Below, one piece after another: positions 60,335-64,000 of a stretch of DNA of 64,000 nucleotides; position 1 is the stretch's first letter, and the number at the start of each line of letters is the position of its first letter. Source of the DNA: Porphyromonas uenonis 60-3 (GTDB lineage: Bacteria > Bacteroidota > Bacteroidia > Bacteroidales > Porphyromonadaceae); the NCBI RefSeq assembly GCF_000174775.1, contig NZ_ACLR01000179.1:23978-87977 (forward strand). The letters are read 5' to 3'. The notes beneath the pieces were generated by a model. It ran no database searches, was not told where the DNA came from, and worked only from the letters and a program-made list of their open reading frames with translations. The translations under genes and the position numbers were made by a program.

Positions 60335-60342
60335 CAAAGGTA
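60335..60342 (-). promoter_or_regulatory. -7 promoter element for the HU-like gene
   Basis: The minus strand reads TACCTTTG about 220 bases before the ATG at 60115, which would give a long leader for the HU-amidase-holin-spanin set. Confidence 0.4.
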
Positions 60343-60427
60343 CGACACGTCCCCAGGGGCCCCTGCTGTCAAGAGCCCCCAGCAGATTCCTCGGAGCATA
60401 AGAGGAACGAGTGCTCCTGCAACCGCT

Positions 60428-60470
60428 GTGCAACGAGAGGCTCGTGCGTCCCGACAAGTCGTTACCCGTC
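60428..60470 (+). repeat. Family B fragment
   Basis: GGCTCGTGCGTCCCGACAAG and CGTTACCCGTCC align with the right end of family B copies 1 and 4. Only this end remains. With copy 4 it brackets the HU-amidase-holin-spanin genes. Confidence 0.5.
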
Positions 60471-60471
60471 C

Positions 60472-60570
60472 GATAGCTCTGATGGCTCCGACACCTCCGA
60501 TAGCTCCGATTTTCCCTCTAACTTCTAACCTCTAACCTCTAACCTCTAACCTCTAATTTCTAATCTCTCT
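60472..60570 (+). repeat. CTCCGAT words followed by heptad array (family C, copy 9)
   Basis: Four CTCCGAY/CTCTGAT words (60472-60512) run into eight CTCTAAY heptads (60515-60570). A second heptad run lies at 60661-60697, directly before the LRR gene. Otherwise 60116-60702 shows only the HU promoter and the family B fragment. Confidence 0.75.
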
Positions 60571-60660
60571 CCTCCCCCCTCCTCTTGCTCAATTCAAAAT
60601 AAAGGTATAACTTCGCAGAAAATACAACTCACACGGTCTAGCCCTCACAGCTCCGCCTCA

Positions 60661-60697
60661 TTTCTAACTTCTAATCTCTAACATCTAATCTCTAACC
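60661..60697 (+). repeat. Heptad array TCTAATC/TCTAACA-type just before the LRR gene
   Basis: Five 7-bp units end five bases before the ATG at 60703. Confidence 0.72.
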
Positions 60698-60702
60698 ACG
60701 CT

Positions 60703-63700
60703 ATGAGCAAACATCTACGTATCTGGCTCTTCGTCCTCCTCAGCACGCTCCTAACCTCCACCTCCCTCCTCGCCGAAGGTGTCATCACCATGAGCACCTC
60801 CCTAGCTGTCGGAAAATATATTTTTCTAAGAATTAGAGCAAATGACAATTTTACCATTGAGGGAGTTGGAAAGTCTGCACAAACGATTTCGGGTTCAGTA
60901 AGGTATACTCTCACCAGCCAAACGGTTACCATCCGAGGTGATGTAACAAAGCTTGACTGCTCCCAAAATCAACTGACCAGCTTAAATGTTTCGAGCTGTA
61001 CCGCCTTGACAAAGCTTGACTGCAACGAGAATCAACTGACCAACTTGAACGTGTCGGGCTGTACCGCTTTGACAGAACTTAGCTGCGAAAACGCTAGCTT
61101 GACCAGCTTGGACGTATCGGGCTGTACCGCCTTGACAAAGCTTAATTGCTACAACAATCAACTGACCAGCTTGGACGTATCAGGCTGTACCTCCTTGACA
61201 TCCCTTAGCTGTTTCAGCAATCCATTGACTAGTATAAACCTATCTAATTGTACATCGCTAGAGGAGTTTACTTGGGAACGGGGCAAGTTAACGAGCTTAG
61301 ACGTGTCGGGCTGTGCCGCCTTGACAAAGCTGGACTGCTTCAATAATAAGTTGACAAGCTTGAACGTCTCAGGTTGTACCGCCTTGACAAAGCTGAACTG
61401 CTTCAACAATCAACTGACCAGCTTGGACGTATGGGGTTGTACCGCCTTGAGAGAGCTTTACTGCTCCAGCAACAAACTGACCAGCTTGGATGTGTCGAAG
61501 AATACCGCCTTGAGAGAGCTTTACTGCCCCAGCAACAAACTGACCAGCTTGGACGTATGGGGTTGTACCGCCTTGAGAGAGCTTTACTGCTCCAGCAACG
61601 AACTGACCAGCTTGGACCTGTCGGGCTGTATCGCCTTGACAGAGCTGAGATGCTCCAGTAACCCACTGACTAGTATCAATCTTTCCGAATGCCAGTCGCT
61701 GAAGGAATTCTCGTGGACTGGAGGCAAACTGACCAGCTTGGACGTGTCGAACTGTACTGCCTTGACAAAGCTTAAATGCAACGACAATCAACTGACCAGC
61801 TTGAACGTCTCGGGCTGTACCTCCTTGAAAGAGCTTAGTTGCTCCAACAATCAACTGACCAGCTTGAAGGTGTCTGGCTGTACCGCCTTGACAGAGCTTT
61901 GGTGCTACAGCAATCAACTGACCAGATTGGACGCCTCGGGCTGTACTGCCTTGACAGAGCTTGACTGCTATGGCAATCAGATTAACGGGGAAGGCATGAC
62001 GAAATTAGTGAATAGCCTTCCCGATCGAAAGGGCATGAGCAGTGGTACTCTTCGAGTGGTAGATTACTCATCTAAGAAAAAGGATAAAAACAGGTGTAGC
62101 TTTGCCGATGTCGCTACTGCAAGCGAGAAAAACTGGGCAGTTGAAAAACGTGTGCGTGATAGCTACTGGACGAGTTATCCTGGTGTTGGAGAGGGTATCA
62201 TTACTATGACCACCTCTAGAGCTGTCGGAGAAAAAATCAAGCTAGGAATTGTGGCAAATGGAGATGTGGTTATCGAAGGTGTTAGTGAGATGCCAGAACC
62301 AGACCAATATCGCTACGGCTATAACTATACGCTCACTAGTCAGACGATAACCATCCGAGGCGATGTTACGGAGCTTGCCTGCGTAGGAAATCAACTGACT
62401 AGCTTGGATGTGTCGGGCTGTACCACCTTGACTAAGCTTGACTGCAGCAAGAATCAGCTGACTAGGTTAGACGTGTCGGACTGCACCTCCTTAGGACAGC
62501 TTGACTGCTCCGACAATCCATTAGCTAGTATAGACCTCTCTAATTGCAAATCGCTAAAGGAGTTTACTTGGAATAAGAAGGAGTTGACCAGCTTGGACGT
62601 CTCAGGTTGCACCTCTTTGACAAAGCTTGACTGCTCCTTCAATCGACTGACCAGCTTGGACGTGTCGGGCTGTTCTGCCTTGACAGAGCTTGACTGCAGT
62701 AAGAATCAACTGACCAGTTTAGACGTGTCGGGTTGCACCTCCTTGACAAAGCTGAAGTGTTACAAAAACCGTCTTAAGGGGGAGACTATGACGCAGATGG
62801 TGGATGGTCTCTCTGATCGAAGTGAAAAGGAGTCGGGATCTCTGCAGGTGGTTTGCGATGGGTCAGATGAAAACAACCTGCTCAGATCAGATGTTCTTAC
62901 AGTCTCTAGGAAGAACTGGCGAGTATTCAAATATATAGTCAATACAGGAAAGGCCGTACTATACTCTGGGGCTGGTGGAGATGATGAGATTGTGATGACC
63001 ATAACTCAAGAGCAGTATCTTGAGGGTGGCATTCGGCTCGCTATACTAGCTGATGGGGATGTAACGATAGAGGGTGTTCACGAGAAGAGAATTTTTACCG
63101 ATGGCTCTAAGCACACCTATACGCTAGCAGGGACGCAGGTTACAATACGAGGAGATATTTCAGAGCTAGACTGCTCTGAAAACCAAATAACCAATCTAGA
63201 TCTATCTAAGTGTAACTCCTTGTGGACTCTGAACTGCTCGGGCAATAAGCTAACAAACGTTGACGTGTCAGGATGCTCGCTTTTGACATATCTTGACTGC
63301 TCTAACAATCAGATTAACGGAGAGAATATGACAAGGTTGGTGACGAACCTCCCTAGTCGCAAGGGTCTGAGGTCAGGCAATCTTGTTATTATCAGCAGAC
63401 GTGAGAGCGAAGGAAATCTATGTAGACCATCTGATGTAGCTATAGCACGAGAGAAGAATTGGATTTCTACGTGGAAAAATGGAGATCTTTGTAAGGGCAT
63501 TGGCGAAGGTGTCATCACTATGACCACATCTCTATCTGTTGGACAGTCATTCGAGTTGAGCATTGTGGCAAATGAAGATGTTGTCATAGAGGGAGTCAGA
63601 GAGAAGTCCATTAGAATAGGCGGGCTGCTGTTCAAAGTCTACACCCTCACTAGCCAAACAGTCACCGTTCGCGGACATGTAACATCGCTTGACTGCTCCA

Positions 63701-64000
63701 GCAAGCGACTGACCAGCTTAAACGCATCGGGCTGCGCCACCTTGACAGAGCTGGACTGCTCTAGCAATCAACTGACCAACTTGAACGTCTCGGGCTGTAC
63801 CGCGTTGACAAAGCTAGACTGCTCTAGCAATCAACTGACCAACTTGAACTTATCAGGCTATGTCGCCTTGACAAAGCTTAACTGCAGTAAGAATCGGTTG
63901 TCCAACTTGAACGTCTCGGGCTGTACCGCGTTGACAAAGCTAGACTGCTCTAGCAATCAACTGACTAGCTTGGGTGTCTCGGGCTGTACAGCCTTGACAA
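60703..64000 (+). CDS. Giant leucine-rich-repeat surface protein (InlJ-like), 3' end beyond window
   Basis: The frame is open from ATG 60703 to the window edge, about 1,099 codons without a stop. It starts with a signal peptide (LFVLLSTLLTSTSLLAE). Four modules follow. Each has a beta segment (EGVITMSTS, then YTLTSQTVTIRGDV) and a run of exact 21-residue LRRs of the form LTKLDCSxNQLTSLDVSGCTA. A cap with INGEGMTKLVNSLPDRKG and EKNW closes modules 1-3. LRR blocks start at 60946 (16 full 63-bp units plus cap), 62368 (6 plus cap), 63160 (2 plus cap) and 63682 (5 so far). It resembles internalin-like InlJ of P. gingivalis. A T9SS domain is expected beyond the edge. Confidence 0.93.
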   Translation, partial: MSKHLRIWLFVLLSTLLTSTSLLAEGVITMSTSLAVGKYIFLRIRANDNFTIEGVGKSAQTISGSVRYTLTSQTVTIRGDVTKLDCSQNQLTSLNVSSCTALTKLDCNENQLTNLNVSGCTALTELSCENASLTSLDVSGCTALTKLNCYNNQLTSLDVSGCTSLTSLSCFSNPLTSINLSNCTSLEEFTWERGKLTSLDVSGCAALTKLDCFNNKLTSLNVSGCTALTKLNCFNNQLTSLDVWGCTALRELYCSSNKLTSLDVSKNTALRELYCPSNKLTSLDVWGCTALRELYCSSNELTSLDLSGCIALTELRCSSNPLTSINLSECQSLKEFSWTGGKLTSLDVSNCTALTKLKCNDNQLTSLNVSGCTSLKELSCSNNQLTSLKVSGCTALTELWCYSNQLTRLDASGCTALTELDCYGNQINGEGMTKLVNSLPDRKGMSSGTLRVVDYSSKKKDKNRCSFADVATASEKNWAVEKRVRDSYWTSYPGVGEGIITMTTSRAVGEKIKLGIVANGDVVIEGVSEMPEPDQYRYGYNYTLTSQTITIRGDVTELACVGNQLTSLDVSGCTTLTKLDCSKNQLTRLDVSDCTSLGQLDCSDNPLASIDLSNCKSLKEFTWNKKELTSLDVSGCTSLTKLDCSFNRLTSLDVSGCSALTELDCSKNQLTSLDVSGCTSLTKLKCYKNRLKGETMTQMVDGLSDRSEKESGSLQVVCDGSDENNLLRSDVLTVSRKNWRVFKYIVNTGKAVLYSGAGGDDEIVMTITQEQYLEGGIRLAILADGDVTIEGVHEKRIFTDGSKHTYTLAGTQVTIRGDISELDCSENQITNLDLSKCNSLWTLNCSGNKLTNVDVSGCSLLTYLDCSNNQINGENMTRLVTNLPSRKGLRSGNLVIISRRESEGNLCRPSDVAIAREKNWISTWKNGDLCKGIGEGVITMTTSLSVGQSFELSIVANEDVVIEGVREKSIRIGGLLFKVYTLTSQTVTVRGHVTSLDCSSKRLTSLNASGCATLTELDCSSNQLTNLNVSGCTALTKLDCSSNQLTNLNLSGYVALTKLNCSKNRLSNLNVSGCTALTKLDCSSNQLTSLGVSGCTALT

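Noticed and set aside
61369..61917. 182-codon minus-strand frame and several similar shadows (61158-63635)
   Set aside because: They mirror the 63-bp LRR periodicity of the plus-strand gene and have no independent features.
60946..61953. Regular 63-bp spacing suggesting a CRISPR or satellite array
   Set aside because: The period is exactly 21 codons in one open frame with conserved Leu, Cys and Asn positions, so it is a protein repeat.

Overview
The window looks like chromosome of a Porphyromonas-type member of the Bacteroidales. The supporting signs are secreted proteins ending in probable type IX secretion (T9SS) sorting domains, TAnnTTTG -7 promoter elements, a Bacteroidetes-type pyruvate carboxylase B relative without a biotinyl-lysine motif, a glutaminyl cyclase-like lipoprotein resembling the Porphyromonas gingivalis enzyme, and DUF4271. 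Assignment below family level is inference.

Layout. 1-254 is the start of rarA on the minus strand. 426-5321 is a plus-strand run: M48 lipoprotein protease, cobalamin adenosyltransferase, glutaminyl cyclase-like enzyme, SufE, DUF2156 protein and a GNAT acetyltransferase. 5332-9090 (minus) holds an Ig-like lipoprotein whose C-terminal tail is out of frame, a Sua5/YrdC protein and endonuclease IV. A TonB receptor (9596-11947) converges on a minus-strand block running hpt, adk, obg, pgl-like, hflX, a lipid A-type acyltransferase and an O-antigen ligase-type protein. 19851-21720 is a pyruvate carboxylase B-like gene broken by four +1 shifts. 22104-31060 carries a porin-like barrel, an S41 protease, an AspT-type transporter, an acyltransferase, a nitrilase-family amidase and a three-gene BtuFCD/FecBCD-type importer. 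31516-43689 is mainly housekeeping: rpsA, purM, prfA, sod, mdh and eno, plus a T9SS Omp28-like protein and a LysM glucosaminidase. 43961-51313 encodes three exported proteins with ilvE between them. 51805-58100 has yajC, a YbbR protein, coaE, DUF4271, hemD, an rnpA-yidD fusion, a tatD-like gene, a J-domain gene and a HIRAN gene.

The right end is the most unusual part. A minus-strand set encodes a HU-like protein, an amidase, a small holin-like protein and a lipoprotein with a C-terminal membrane anchor. This resembles a phage lysis cassette with a unimolecular spanin. It is flanked by dispersed repeats and lies divergently from a giant leucine-rich-repeat surface protein (60703 to beyond 64000). 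That protein has no stop codon in the window and consists of four modules of exact 21-residue repeats.

Intergenic DNA is rich in dispersed repeats. Family A has six copies of about 180-200 bp with CCGAGGAAAT/ATTTCCTCGG ends. Family B (GGACGCAC palindromes) has four copies plus a fragment. Heptad arrays (TCTAACC/TTAGAGG) occur at nine sites, and there is one MITE-like element. I found no tRNA, rRNA, CRISPR array or intact transposase.
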